Positions 44,211 to 56,643 are shown, counted from the first letter of the stretch. The stretch is 64,000 nt of DNA from Diorhabda sublineata (GCF_026230105.1 NC_079476.1:2563209-2627208); one strand, 5' to 3'. A program made the numbers and translations. The notes: generated by a model from the sequence alone, not told the origin.

Positions 44211-44440
44211 GAAATAAAACTAAAAGTTGCCACATCGACAGTTTTGAAGGGATACTTCCGCCGGTATCTTCACAAAATGAAGAAAGTAAAAACACCTGAG
44301 TATACGTATTGTGGAAACGACTCAGATGACGGCGAACGCACGTTCTTCGTGTGTAACCACTGGAGGGGTTTAAGAGAGGAGGTAGAGGAGAATGTCGGCA
44401 GCATAAATCCGATAATATCATCCAGGTGATGCTGCACAAG
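44211..44440 (+). mobile_element. C-terminal zinc-knuckle fragment of an R1/Jockey-type retrotransposon
   Basis: An open + strand frame contains LKGYFRRYLHKMKKVKTPEY, TYCGNDSDDGERTFFVCNHW and LREEVEENVGSI. The CYS-rich stretch with the FF-C-W ending is the usual C terminus of these polymerases. No reverse transcriptase precedes it; it joins the Tc1 fragment directly. Confidence 0.75.
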
Positions 44441-44589
44441 GTAGAATGTTGGCTACTGATTGCTACCTATGCGGATATTCAAAATAGAGTTGCCATATCG
44501 AACTACATAATTTACCCGAATCGGCAACTTATATTTGAATAAATACTTTTAATGTTTATAATTTGATAACATAAAATATTTCGAAAATT

Positions 44590-44930
44590 TGTTCAGTTTT
44601 TCTAAATAATATTCTTTGGAAATCCTGCACCAGACACGAAATCACACCTCGAAACGACGTTCATTGTGGTCAAGGAGAAGAGGCAGACCGAGAAATACTT
44701 GAAGAAAGGAAATAGAGGAGGACATAAGAGCATTTAATATAGAGAACTGGAGAGCAAAATGCCGGAACCGAAAGGAATGGAAAATAATAACAAAAACAGC
44801 CAAGAAGAACGATAATTGTAAAGAAAACAAAAAAAAGAAAGCTAGGAGTAATTCAACTCAAAAAAAAAAAGATTTTAAAGCGCTATAAGCGATAGCCATT
44901 GAAAGGCCTGATAATGATAATGATGATGAA
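44590..44930 (+). mobile_element. RTE-like retrotransposon 3' end
   Basis: Reads RGRPRKYLKKGIEEDIRAF, then NWRAKCRNRKEWKIITK, the C terminus of RTE-type polyproteins. It is followed by a spacer and a simple-repeat tail (GATAATGATAATGATGATGA), as is typical of RTE 3' ends. Confidence 0.75.
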
Positions 44931-45427
44931 TCTATACGACGAAATTCAAGCTCCACTTAAGAATAAAATATATGCTAAGAGCTATTTTGTAAATCAAATC
45001 TGTGGTATCTGAAGCTTTTCACATTTCACTTAGAATTCTATGACTTGTGCACTTTGATACTCTTGTTGAGTTAGTCCTTCCGCAAATGGAAATGTCTTTC
45101 TTGATTATTCATAAATGTTCTAATTCGAGTTCTAATCGTTTCACACCACATTTCACAAGATTTTTATTATCGCTACTACTAAGTTGAATTTTTTCGATCT
45201 TCAAGTCGAAAACTTCTTGTTGATGCCATTATCTTATCTAGAATTAGTGATTTCTGATTAGTTTAATGTTGGTATTTGTATTCTCAACAGTTAAATGAAT
45301 CAATTGATTTGTATTAAATTCATTCATATATAAGAAATTCATTAAAATATATCTGTTGAATAATAAAACATATATTGAGTAAACATAAATTTGAAAAGTT
45401 TCTTCAAACTACCAAGATGCAAGGAAA

Positions 45428-46087
45428 TTAATTCATTGACGAATGAGGGCTATTTTCTCGGTGTCTTAACATTCTTATAATATTTTCACCCTGATTAATA
45501 TCGTTAAAAAGTGCTGTACGATCAAAGTTTCTGAATTCCTGCTTATCTCCTAGCACGGCTTGAGCAGGCAACTTTTCAGTACCTAACCAAACTAATCCGT
45601 GTTGGAAAAAAGTTAATATAAATTCTGAAAATTCTTCTAATGTTTTAATCCAGGCCTCCAGACATGGAGTAAATTCAAAACTAAAGTTCGTTTGATTCAT
45701 TTCGTTTTTGTAAAGTATTATAAAGTCACTGAATCTCTCCACGAATTTATTCATGTCGGTTTCTTTCATCCATAAGAATATATCTATGACATTAGCCACG
45801 TAAGTTAAATTATGATAATCGTCATTCTCTTTGGTATGATCCTTTATGATGCCAATCTGCTTTGCAATCGGTTCTAGAAAAATGTCTTCCTCTTGTGCAT
45901 GTATAGGCTTTTTGTATTTTTGCAGTATTTGCATTAAGTTGACTTCTAGTTTCAACAAAATATTCACTAAAGAGCTCTGATCTTTTAAAACACCACCGAT
46001 TGAATTGGAAGTTGATAGATAATCGGCGAATGGTCCTTTATAAATATTTCGTAAATAATCAGTCACGTTCATAATTTTGTATGACAT
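45428..46087 (-). CDS. CAP-like protein: adenylyl cyclase-associated protein N-terminal domain, intronless
   Basis: A single uninterrupted frame of 219 codons. Residues about 15-175 match the N-terminal helical domain of cyclase-associated protein (CAP), an actin-turnover factor: GPFADYLSTSNSIGG, FLEPIAKQIGIIKDHTKEND, LEAWIKTLEEFSEFI and QHGLVWLG. Residues about 192-206 (RTALFNDINQGENI) match the segment after CAP's proline-rich stretch. The proline-rich region, WH2 motif and C-terminal beta domain are absent; the protein ends with an unrelated-looking tail. Lack of introns suggests a retrocopy, though no poly-A tract was seen. The intact frame means it may still be expressed. A full CAP gene is not in the window. 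Confidence 0.8.
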   Translation of the reverse strand: MSYKIMNVTDYLRNIYKGPFADYLSTSNSIGGVLKDQSSLVNILLKLEVNLMQILQKYKKPIHAQEEDIFLEPIAKQIGIIKDHTKENDDYHNLTYVANVIDIFLWMKETDMNKFVERFSDFIILYKNEMNQTNFSFEFTPCLEAWIKTLEEFSEFILTFFQHGLVWLGTEKLPAQAVLGDKQEFRNFDRTALFNDINQGENIIRMLRHRENSPHSSMN

Positions 46088-46317
46088 TCAATCTAACAAC
46101 TTGTCAGTTTCAAACATATATCATTGTCGGTATTTTGGAAAAACTTTGATTCATGTCAATCAAAATTTTCACTAGAGCTACATCACTTTGAAGATAAGTT
46201 ACATTAAAAATACATCTAATTTTATCAATTCTGGTTCAATCCTTAACTGATATTGTAATTTATAATAACAATAACGATATGGGAGGGTTAAAATTTTCCT
46301 ATCTATTCCTCATAATA

Positions 46318-46759
46318 CAGGGTGTTTCAAAAAAGTCGATCTCGTCTCTAGGATAGATAGGAAACTATCCGTTTTATCGATGGGGTCTCATTTACGCGAC
46401 AAAAAATTCTCAATTCACATAATATTTAGTAATCAATAATAATAATAATAATAATAAATAAATTTATCAATACTTCATACCAACATCGGTTATTTATCAC
46501 TAATTTTCAAATCAAAATATTCCGAAAACATTACACAGTGTTTGGTGTGAAATTAAATGATGTTTAAGTTGACTTGACATTTTCGTTAAGAAATTTAATA
46601 TTGCAAAAGTTATGTTCAATACTAGTTGGTACGAACGTTGTATCTAGAGCCCTCTATGAGAATCATATATAAAAATAAATTCATTCTGAGCAAACCCCAA
46701 ATATTTTTAAGTTTTCTATCTATCCTAGAGAGGGAATCACCTTTTTTTGGAACACCCTG
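46318..46759. mobile_element. 442-bp MITE with TA target sites
   Basis: Ends CAGGGTGTTTCAAAAAAGTC (left) and GGAACACCCTG (right) are inverted and flanked by TA. The inverted homology continues inward (TCTCTAGGATAGATAGGA / TCTATCTATCCTAGAG). No coding capacity; a TAA microsatellite (46435-46463) lies inside. Confidence 0.85.
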
Positions 46760-47369
46760 TAGAAAAATCACAACGTTTAATGAAACTTACGTATTGAATT
46801 GAATTGTTACAATAACAAAATTGGTTTTAAGTATGACTTATAGATGATGGAACACAAGAGGTCCACTTTTTTTGAGTTTCTAAAAACAATATAAAAAAAA
46901 TTGAGTTTGTATAATTGAAAAAATCGAGACGTGAATATGATTATGTTCCGTGATTTATAAGTGATTCAAAACTGGCCACTTAAATCCGTAGTTTTGTACT
47001 TAAAAATCTCCAAATAAATGTACATGGGATAGTTAATGGATAATTTTTTATGAAAAGTCTAGCTGCAAGTAAGTGCAGCTATTACTTAATGTAATATGTG
47101 TCAGTAGATAAAACTTGGATGCATATTTATTATTCATATACAAAAATACAGCTGAAATAATGGATTCCATCCAAGGAATCTGCTACCAAGAGAGTTCTTG
47201 TAAAACCACAGGTCTAGATTATGTTAGGTTGGTATGGGAACCTTGAAAAATTAGAAACTCGCCGGGCTAAGTAAAAGTGAATATATAAAAATATATTATA
47301 TTGGAAAATAAAATATTTATTTCACAGTTTATCATTAAAAAGTGACTTTCTCATCAAATCACTTTCATA

Positions 47370-48762
47370 CAAGGATAGTCCCAGTAGTACTTGACCTGAT
47401 CTAGAGATGGCGGTAGTTACTTGAAAAAATATCACTGTATTAGAAAGTACACAATCTATACAGTATCAGATTCAAGTTTATAGACACAACCTTGTTTAGT
47501 ATTTGTTTGGCAGCCATCAATAGTTAACGTTTTCAGTGAATTAGTAAACGTTGAAAAAATTTGGTCATCGTTATACTATACTTTTATTTATTAGGCATTA
47601 TCCCAACTAATATAAAAGCTGAACAAAATTCCGCTCTAGGTGAGACTGCTCCTTTGGTTTTAAAAGTAAATTATTGAGTCGTTTAGTATAAACGACCTGC
47701 GAAGACCAGCATTGCAGTGGTCGACCAAATGAGGTGACGACTGTAGAAATTTTGAAGAAAATCCACAAAGCGGTACTGAATGATCGTCGGCTGATAGCAG
47801 ACATAGTAGGTACGTTGAATAGTGCGATACATCGCATATTAACTGGAAATTAGAACAGATTAGAATTAGATGTACGTTGTTTGCTCACAATGGAACAAAA
47901 CCAGTGTCGTTTCCATCGATTGTGTAGGATGAATAAAGAAGGCAAAGACTAATGAAGGATAATGAAGAGGTGATGTCGAACCTATTGAACATCGTTGGGT
48001 AATGTGTATGGAGCTAGACCAGGGATGGGGAAACTACGGCCCGCGGGCCATCTCCGACCCGCAAAGCGTTGAAATCCGGCCCGAGGCCATCAAACAAAAA
48101 TCAAGTACAGCTTTCGTATTATCATAAATTACATCCTCATCAATTAGCTCAGAAATTACATTCTCATCAATTGGCAGTAATGGCAGTATATTTTAATTTT
48201 AATTTTATAAGTCCTTATCTAGAACACAATACCCAAATATAGTTGCCCACGCCCAGAGAATAATGGCTATGTTTGGTACAAGCTATTTGTGCGGACAAAC
48301 GTTTTCAATAATGAAACTAAGAAAAAATTTTCTTCGTAATAGGCTTTCGGATGATCTCCTTTTTCCATTGTTAACAATTCAGCATCATGCCTAACCTAAC
48401 CGGCTTATGATGAAGTCATGCAGAAACAAAAACAGTTCCACATGTCACATGTTCCCACAAAGACCAGTGTTCCTCAACCTTTTACTCCGCAGCTAACTTG
48501 AGTTCAATTAATTGCAATTGTAAAAAGGTTATTTTTTAATATTGCACAATAAATTAGTGTTTCAGAAAAATTAAAGTTATACATTTATTTTAGTAAATAA
48601 TGTAATGCTACAACTTGGCCCGCTATATATTTCGTTAACAAAAATTGAGACGCGAGAAAAAAGTTTCCCCATCCCTGAGCTAGACGAAGATTGCATTGAA
48701 AAATTAATATATTTTTTGCCAAAATTCTTGTGTTGGGCCAACTACTTCTAGGACCATCTTCG
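47370..48762 (+). mobile_element. mariner relic B, interrupted by a hAT insertion
   Basis: Left end after TA: CAAGGATAGTCCCAGTAGTA. The + strand shows the N-terminal DNA-binding part (GRPNEVTTVEILKKIHKAVL) and, after a large internal deletion, the C terminus (NEEVMSNLLNIV, HRWVMCMEL). That frame resumes beyond the hAT element as LDEDCIEK, and the right end TAGGACCATCTTCG lies at about 48749-48762. Same family as relics A and 51441. Confidence 0.85.
48020..48677 (+). mobile_element. hAT element nested in mariner relic B
   Basis: AGCTAGAC is duplicated at 48012-48019 and 48678-48685, a clean 8-bp target duplication. Inverted ends are CAGGGATGGGGAAACTac and GTTTCCCCATCCCTG. The interior encodes the C-terminal hAT dimerisation region (MAMFGTSYLCGQTFSIMKL, then NRLSDDLL). 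Internally deleted, non-autonomous, inserted after the mariner. Confidence 0.93.
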
Positions 48763-48850
48763 AAGAAGGCAATGGTATCACTAGTAGTTCAAAAGTCAAA
48801 TGTTTTAAAATTTGAAACAAACTTAAATGGCGAATGGAAATCGTGATAGC

Positions 48851-50690
48851 AGTAGTTCAAATGTACCATCCCTTAAAACGTCAATTAATCGAAGGAAAAG
48901 GGAAATTTGTTTTCTATAAACTGTAGATAATAAAACAAGTGGAAACAGTAAGAGTAGTTCAAATGTACCACCCCTTAAAACGCAATTAATCGAAAGAAAA
49001 GGAATATTCGTTTTCCATAAACTGTATAGAATAAATCAAGTGGAAACAGTAAGAGTAAATCAAATGTACTACTTCTTAAAACGCAATTAATCGAAAGAAA
49101 AGGGAAATTCGTTTTCCATAAACTGTAGAGAATAAAACAAATGAAAACAATTAGAGTAGTTCAAATGTACCACCCCTTGAAACGCAATTAATCGAAAGAA
49201 AAGGGAGATTTGTTTTCTATAAACTGTAGAGAATAAAGCAAGTGGAAACAGTAAGAGTAGTTCAAATGTACTACCCCTTAAAACGCAATTAATCGAAAGA
49301 AAAGGGAAATTCGTTTTCCATAAACTGTAGAGAATAAAACAAATGAAAACAATTAGAGTAGTTCAAATGTACCACCCCTTGAAACGCAATTAATCGAAAG
49401 AAAAGGGAGATTTGTTTTCTATAAACTGTAGAGAATAAAGCAAGTGGAAACAGTAAGAGTAGTTCAAATGTACTACCCCTTAAAACGCAATTAATCGAAA
49501 GAAAAGGGAAATTTGTTTTCTATAAACTGTAGAGAATAAAGCAAGTGGAAACAGTAAGAGTAGTTCAAATGTACCACCCCTTAAAACGCAATTAATCGAA
49601 AGAAAAGGGAAATTCGTTTTCCATAAACTGTATAGAATAAATCAAGTGGAAACAGTAAGAGTAGTTCAAATGTACAACCCCTTAAAACGCAATCAATAGA
49701 AGGAAAAGGGAAATTTGTTTTCCATAAACTGTAGAGAATAAAACAAGTGGAAACAGTAAAAGTAGTTCAAATGTACCACTCCATAAAACGCAATCAATCG
49801 AAGGAAATGGGAAATTTGTTTTCTATAAACTGTAGAGAATAAAACAAGTGGAAACAGTAATAGTAGTTCAAATGTACCACCCCATAAAACGCAATTAATC
49901 GAAGGAAAAGGGAAATTTGTTTTCTATAAACTGTAGAGAATAAAACAAGTGGAAACAGTAATAGTAGTTCAAATGTACCAACCCATAAAACGCAATTAAT
50001 CGAAAGAAAAGGGAGATTTGTTTTCTATAAACTGTATAGAATAAAACAAGCGGAAACAGTAAAAGTAGTTCAAATGTTCCACTCCATAAAACGCAATCAA
50101 TCGAAGGAAAAGGGAAATTTGTTTTCTATAAACTGTAGAGAATAAAACAAGTGGAAACAGTAAGAGTAGTTCAAATGTACTACCCCTTAAAACGCAATTA
50201 ATCGAAAGAAAAGGAAGATTTGTTTTCTATAAACTGTAGAGAATAAAGCAAGTGGAAACAGTAATAGTAGTTCAAATGTACCACCCCATAAAACGCAATC
50301 AATCGAAGGAAATGGGAAATTTGTTTTCTATAAACTGTAGAGAATAAAACAAGTGGAAACAGTAATAGTAGTTCAAATATACCACTCCATAAAACGCAAT
50401 CAATCGAAGGAAAAGGGAAATTTGTTTTCTATAAACTGTAGAGAATAAAACAAGTGGAAACAGTAAGAGTAGTTCAAATGTACTACCCCTTAAAACGCAA
50501 TTAATTGAAAGAAAAGGGAGATTTGTTTTCTATAAACTGTAGAGAATAAAGCAAGTGGAAACAGTAATAGTAGTTCAAATGTACCACCCCATAAAACGCA
50601 ATCAATCGAAGGAAAAGGGAAATTCGTTTTCCATAAAGTGTTGAGAATAAAACAAGTGGGCACAGTAAGAGTAGTTCAAATGTACCATAC
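48851..50690. repeat. Satellite F, 101-bp tandem repeat
   Basis: About 18 copies; AGTAGTTCAAATGTAC recurs every 101 bp (48851, 48953, 49054, 49155, 49256 and onward). Units carry AAAACGCAATtAATCGAAaG and TAAACTGTAGAGAATAAA. Variants such as CCCTTAAAA and CCATAAAA alternate in blocks. A direct repeat (AAACTTAAATGGCGAATGGA-like) flanks the array at 48811-48845 and 50734-50769. Confidence 0.95.
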
Positions 50691-50769
50691 CTCTAAGCAT
50701 CGGTTATTTAAAAGAAAACAAAATTTGCATGGGATTTCAAACAAACTTTAATGGCGAATGGAAATGGTG

Positions 50770-51438
50770 CATGCTCCAGGAGCATGACACTATATTAGTC
50801 GCACATTTCCTACAGGGGGCTAATGATATCGTTTTTTCTGATTCTGGTAGTACTATCAGTTCCATTCCATTAGTTCCACTTCTAAGTCAGAATTTCTGTC
50901 CGCAATCTCGGTCTTGTACTTTGTTTCGGTATCTAGAATATCTCAAATTGCCTTTTCCCATCACTTATATGTAATAATACAAAACCACAATTTTATAATT
51001 GTTAGTTTGATTGTTTTATTCAAGGAAATGGTGTTGGTTTTCATTGATTGTCATTCACATGTCGGGAGCATGGCAGATTTTCAATAAAAAATTAGATCGC
51101 TACGAGTACAAACCATGGAAAAACATGACATGGAAATTATTTCTGTGCGAACAGCAGCCCCCATTGTATCGTGATAGAATTAGAGTTTTCATAAAATAAA
51201 TGTCAATAACCGCCGGTATTAATAACATGAAACTTAATTCGAAATGAATTGTTAGTTTACGAACCAAAGAGGTCAAATATTCTATAGCCACTATCCATTC
51301 AATTAATCACAAGATCTCTCATCTTAATTTAAATTTGCATCAGGTGGTGAAATTTTAGTTTATTAGTAATCAGCAGAACTTCGGATTCTTCGAATCTATT
51401 AACGGTTGCTATTGGTATAGTATATTTTAATGGTCTAA
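50770..51438. other. Unassigned DNA downstream of satellite F
   Basis: A + strand frame at 51011-51199 contains MSGAWQIFNKKLDRYEYKPW; it looks protein-like, possibly a decayed transposase end, but I cannot assign it. Nothing else is recognised. Confidence 0.3.
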
Positions 51439-51440
51439 TA

Positions 51441-52298
51441 CGAGGATGGTTCCAGAAGTAGCTGACCCAACAAATATTTTCAAAAAAATATATTTATTCT
51501 TCAAAGTACTCTTCTTGTAACTCCATAATAAGAATCGTCAAGCTCCTCAAAATAGCCATCAACTGCCGACATCACTTCTTCGTTGTTGGAAAATCTTTGC
51601 CAAAAAGTCCGAGAGAGCTAAATCTGGCGAATAAGGTGCATGAGGTAACAAATTTTGGCCGGATGTATGAGCTTGATGAAGCAACTCCTTCTTCTTAAAC
51701 AAATACGGCCGTTTTTATTTGATTTCTTCACTTAAACGTTGCAATAAGTTCGCATAATACTGTTTATAGTTTATATAGAAAATAATCCCACACATATCCC
51801 AAAAAAACCGACGCCATGACCTTGCCTGCAGATGGAATGGTATTTGCCTTCTTTGGAGTTGGTTCTCCCTTTTCAGTCCATTGTTTTGTTCTTCTCTTCA
51901 TTCGAGTGTAAGGTGATGGACCCACAATTAATCCATGGTTATGAAACTGCTCTAAAATTCCGTTTCATTTCTGTGAAACATAACCACTCGATGAAAATAT
52001 GTTCACGACGGTATTTCTGGTCTTCGCATGTCGGAACAGTCTCACCCAGAGTAGAATCTGGTTCATATATTGGATGGGCTAAGTCCATATAAATAAAATT
52101 TTTGTATCACATAACGATAACCAATTTTTTCTTTGTTCACAAATTCATTAAAAACGTTCACTATTGATGGCTACCAAACGTATACTAAACAACGTCGTGA
52201 CGTCTTCAAACTTGAAGCATATACTGTATAGATTATGTATTTTTGAAGCAACTATCGCCATCTCTATGTCAGGTCAGGTACTTTTGCGACCATCCTTG
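51441..52298 (-). mobile_element. mariner relic C, both ends present
   Basis: TA dinucleotides (51439-51440, 52299-52300) flank inverted ends CGAGGATGGTTCCAGAAGTA and TACTTTTGCGACCATCCTTG. The - strand keeps the same coding landmarks as relic A (regions matching 3208-3330 and 3590-3720) but with deletions, giving 858 bp instead of about 1.3 kb. Confidence 0.9.
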
Positions 52299-52591
52299 TA
52301 TAGACAATACTAATTTTATCAGGACTTCATGGAAAGTTATTATTATCATTCAATCAACTTAACTCCATCGAGAGTGTCTTCAAACTGTTTGGTTTAAGAA
52401 AAGGTTTCTATGGGGAGAAAACAGAATTGATAATTTACATCTGATAGAAATAAAATGAATATCAATATTTGTTATTCGATGTTTTATTAGAAAAGATATC
52501 AGAAGCATTGTATTTTCTTTTATTATCCGTAATTTATAATTAATGTGACGATGTTTCTTGTTATTTCGTCTAATTATTCCAAGTACTAAGA

Positions 52592-53849
52592 GTGCGGCAG
52601 CAGGCAATCTCAAAAAACCCGTGACCGCGGAATTGCAAAAATTTTTTATATAAATCTACAGTTATTAATTAGAGGAACAAAATGCACTCGGTAAGCGTCG
52701 ACTTATTTGACGGAAAGTATGATAAAAAAAAATTATTTAAAAAAAAGGAAAAACGTATGAAAAAAAATGGGCTTACCAATTTTTTCCAGCCGTAAGAGTC
52801 CGGCTTACCTATTTAAAGGGTGAGATTTGGGGATAAAACTTCCTCATCATTCCGAAAAACTTTTTTTTCTTTAATTTGGCTATTTAATTTAAAAATATCG
52901 TGGTATGCGTGCCGAAAAACGGCAGTAAATACGGCACATACCTGTTTTATTGTATACGGACTCTGTACTAAATATTTTCTGGAAAAATATTGTCATATCA
53001 TATCATTACTCTTAATTATAATGTCTTTGCAAGATTTGAATTATTTTTGAAGGTCTTTGCAAGTACAAGTGACAAAGAAGAATTTTATAAAGTCATGATG
53101 AATTTTGATTCTAGTAACATTCCACCGTGCTGGAAAATTTTACGCACAATATTCATAAATAAAATGTGGCAGAATGTTACGGAACCAAAATGCATTTCAT
53201 GTGATCCAACCGAATGTGGATGGTAATTCACGAAAAATCATAAACTCGAACCATTATGGTACGGCACCAATAAAAGTTGAATAGTCAACATGAAGAATGT
53301 GACGAATCAGAGGATGAAAAACATTATAATTGTGATGATGTAGCTTAGATGAATGATAATAATAGTATAAACAATTGTTTATTGTATTATCATAAATTAA
53401 TAAATTGATACGATATTTTAATGAACTGAGATAAAAATGAACTAGAAAAACATTCCTATATCTCCTTCGATTCTGTTTATCCTTTTACAACTTTAAATTT
53501 TTAAATTAAATAAGCAAATTAAAGGAAAAAAAGTTTTTTCCGAATGATGGGGAAATTTTATCCCCAAATCACACCCTTTGATTAGGTAATCCGGGCCCTT
53601 CCGGTTGGAAAAAATTGTTAAGCCGATTTTTTTTCATTAATTCACAAAATTTCCTATTGAATAGACGGGTTTTCATCGAAATCCGCGATGACGGGAAAAC
53701 ATTTTTTTTTATCGTACTTTCGACCAAATAAATCGACGCTTACCGAGTGCATTTTGTACCTCTAATTAATAGCTGACGATTTATATAAAAAAAATTTCAA
53801 TTCCGCGAACACGGGTCTTTTGAGATTGCCGGCTCCCGGACTATAACAT
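52592..53849 (+). mobile_element. Long-TIR element with unidentified ORF remnant
   Basis: Arms of about 270 bp (52592-52870, 53530-53849) are imperfect reverse complements, sharing AATGCACTCGGTAAGCGTCG and its inverse. Between them the + strand reads FASTSDKEEFYKVMMNF, then IPPCWKILRTIFINKMWQN and EPKCISCDPTECGW, and, after a stop, acidic text (CDESEDE). I think this is the C terminus of a transposon protein but cannot name the superfamily. Confidence 0.7.
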
Positions 53850-54440
53850 TTTACATAAATCTGATAAATTTATTTCAATACTCGTATAAAAAAATGTTTC
53901 CATTGTTGAGTAAATATAGGGAAAATTATATTTAGTGTTTATTAAATATTATTTGAGGGAAAGGCTTTGTCTTGGTAGTGTTGCTTTTGTCATTTTGTGA
54001 ACAACCGTACCTGTTCTTTCCTTTCTATACATGTTATAACCGTCTATTCAACATCCATTTCGTCCTTACCTCTATTATTAGTCACTCATTTTAGCTCGAT
54101 GTCCTAGATGCCCTTCTTATTGCGTGTAGCATACATTAACGTGCTTTTGGTCGTGGTTTCATATATTCTCATTTTACTTTTTTTGCCCATCCCTGTATTC
54201 CATAGAATTCCATTAAGTGCTTTTATTATCTGTTTTGTCTTTTTCGGCGGCATCCGTCTCTTTTTTATTGAAATTTACGCCCTAATATCTACAGTTAGTT
54301 ACGTAAATAATATTCCGAATGTCTTCTATCTGACGCCATGACATATTAGAGGCTCTTTGCTCTAAAAGTAGCTAAATGAACACGGATGATATTGAACGTT
54401 CGAAACTCATTTATTATAACTATTCAAGAAACGATTAATC

Positions 54441-55702
54441 CAATCCAGAGGTTCCAAACTCTTTTTTTTATAGACCACTATCAAAATTTGCGTTGTTGTC
54501 GAACTTCAACCACGAACTAATAGTTTTCGACGAACAAAGATAAGAATTGATAGCTTCATATAGTCCCAGAGGTGGCTACATAAAACAGCAATCAGTACAT
54601 AATCAAATAGCATTTCTCGCACTCTGTACAGGTCGGATATGAAAATGCCGGCAGGTTTTTCCAGACGAAAAAATGGGCTGGAAAACCTCATATGGTACAC
54701 GAGTGAAAACTTTTGGATCGTGGGGTCCCAGCCTCAAATAAGAATGCTGTAATAACGCCAGAAGTTTCACAGGTCGGAAAACCTCCGAAAAAAAGGAAAA
54801 TCGACGTACTTGTGAAAATGAAGATTTTTCGGTTTCGGCTCAAATGAAAATTATTTTTGTTGGCTTCATTCATTTACAGCGATAATTATTAACAGATTTT
54901 CATGACCTTTTTTTCAAAATGTCTGGGAACAATTGTATATCTTTGGAAAATTCTTTCATTAATGTTTATCGGCTCATTGTGCCCCAAGAAACTTTCAGCA
55001 CTTTCGGTTACTTCTTGCGAAGCTTTTCCGACCTCCAAGACTTACTGGCGTTGTAACAGCGTTCTTATTTGAGGTTTGGACCCCACGATCCAAGAGTTTT
55101 CACTCGTGTACTACATGAGGTTTTCCAGCCCGGGAAAACCGGCTGGAACTTTCATATCGAACCTATACAGAATGCCAGAAATGCCCTTTGGTGATGTACT
55201 AATTACGAGCCCCCCGTTTCCAATCTCACTATTCTGTTATAATCAATCTTCTTCTAAGAGCACTAAAACTTTTTGCGACAAGACATGATGAAGGAAACGC
55301 AATTTTCCACAGTCCAGGGTATTTCTACCAGTGGTCAAAATATTTGATATCATCTTTTAAATATGAGTTTAAGCTCCCCATTAGTGCTAAAAGGTCGATT
55401 AACTCCTCTTGTAATGTCATATTTTCCTCTTATATTTCATTATATAGATTGATGAACCTTGATGGTATTTCCATCGACAGATCTGATTTCAAAATCCTCA
55501 TGTAGAGTAATCATATCTTGCGTCAATGTCAATATGAAGGCATTCTACCTGCGACAATGCGTTTAGTCAATATTTTAGTTCTTCACTATGCAATCCAAAT
55601 AATACGAATCATTGACCCCCATTTTATATCACGTTAACGCACACCCCCGTCACGTCTCCCGTGTACCCTGGGGGTCTACCTGGACCACTTTGGGAATCAC
55701 TG
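54441..55702. mobile_element. Probable hAT-like relic containing an inverted-repeat element
   Basis: Ends CAGAGGTTCCAAACT and TTTGGGAATCACTG are of hAT type; flanking 8-mers (GATTAATC, ATCTAATC) match only in part. Inside, arms at about 54590-54795 and 55015-55205 are reverse complements (TTTGGATCGTGGGGTCC / GGACCCCACGATCCAA), so a second foldback-type element is nested. No intact transposase. Confidence 0.55.
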
Positions 55703-55984
55703 ATCTAATCCATGTTCTTTTGCTATCCTCAAGGTGGGAGATGCGATTGTGTAATGTTAATAAAAAGCTCACCAGCTTTGAAAATTTGAAAATTCGAAGA
55801 AATACTTTTAGATATTATCAAATATAATCCAAGTGAATTTTCTGTTGGTATCTTACAAGTAGATGAACGTACTAATAAAAAGGAAAAACCGTTTGAACGG
55901 TCAATAATTTCATCGCTATAGTATTTTGAAAAAGAAATAACCATTTATTATTATAATAAATAGAATAAAATCTAAATATAAAAA

Positions 55985-56400
55985 AGTATACACACGAAAA
56001 ATATGTATATTTTACATTGTGAGAATTTTTTATGTTATATGTACCGCAATCCTAAAATATATGGTAATTTGTATTCAAAATCACTATTAGAATTAATAGA
56101 ATGTGTAGAATACTCAGAAATAAATATTACTATCAGAATACAAGTCGTTCACATCGTAGAAAGAAAGCACTTTCCAGTAAATTCCCATTCTTGCGAAATG
56201 TGGGAACAGATGTTATAGATTTAATTTCAATTGGCAAATGATTGTGCATTTTTCTCGCTTTGTACACTAATGAGCCCTAATTCTGAACGTGGAGTAGTTA
56301 GATAAAATCGTGTTTCGCGTTCCCAAGTTGATAGCTATGCAATGATCTTTTTAAAATAGGAGAGGCTTGCTAAAGGATTCAACTTTGAATAAGGAAGTGT
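55985..56400 (-). mobile_element. Non-LTR retrotransposon 3' fragment, copy of 58990-59290
   Basis: About 250 bp match 58990-59240 (for example AATAGAATGTGTAGAATaCTCAG and TTTCAATTGGcAAATGATTG), the terminal coding part of the element described there. Confidence 0.75.
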
Positions 56401-56643
56401 CAGTATTTTGAATCTTCTAAAAAAATCCCTGCAGTGCGTCCTACTGTTTAGTCTTAGTAATTATCTAACAGCTTTTCCTGTAGTATGAAGATTCGCTCAA
56501 CACGTACCCCAGAAGAGAAGGGCATATCGGAGATGCGACTTGGAAAAGGGCATTACAAGCATGTAAGTTCAGTTCCTGGGAATCGGGTAAAACTTTTTAG
56601 ATAAAGCATCAACTCTCAGTTTGGGGATTATAATTTATCTTTA

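Noticed and set aside
48851..50690. Regular direct repeats resembling a CRISPR array
   Set aside because: The period is 101 bp with no unique spacers, no cas genes and a plainly eukaryotic context; it is a satellite.
54108..54341. 77-codon hydrophobic ORF suggestive of a chemoreceptor piece
   Set aside because: No conserved receptor motif is visible; hydrophobicity follows from T-rich sequence.
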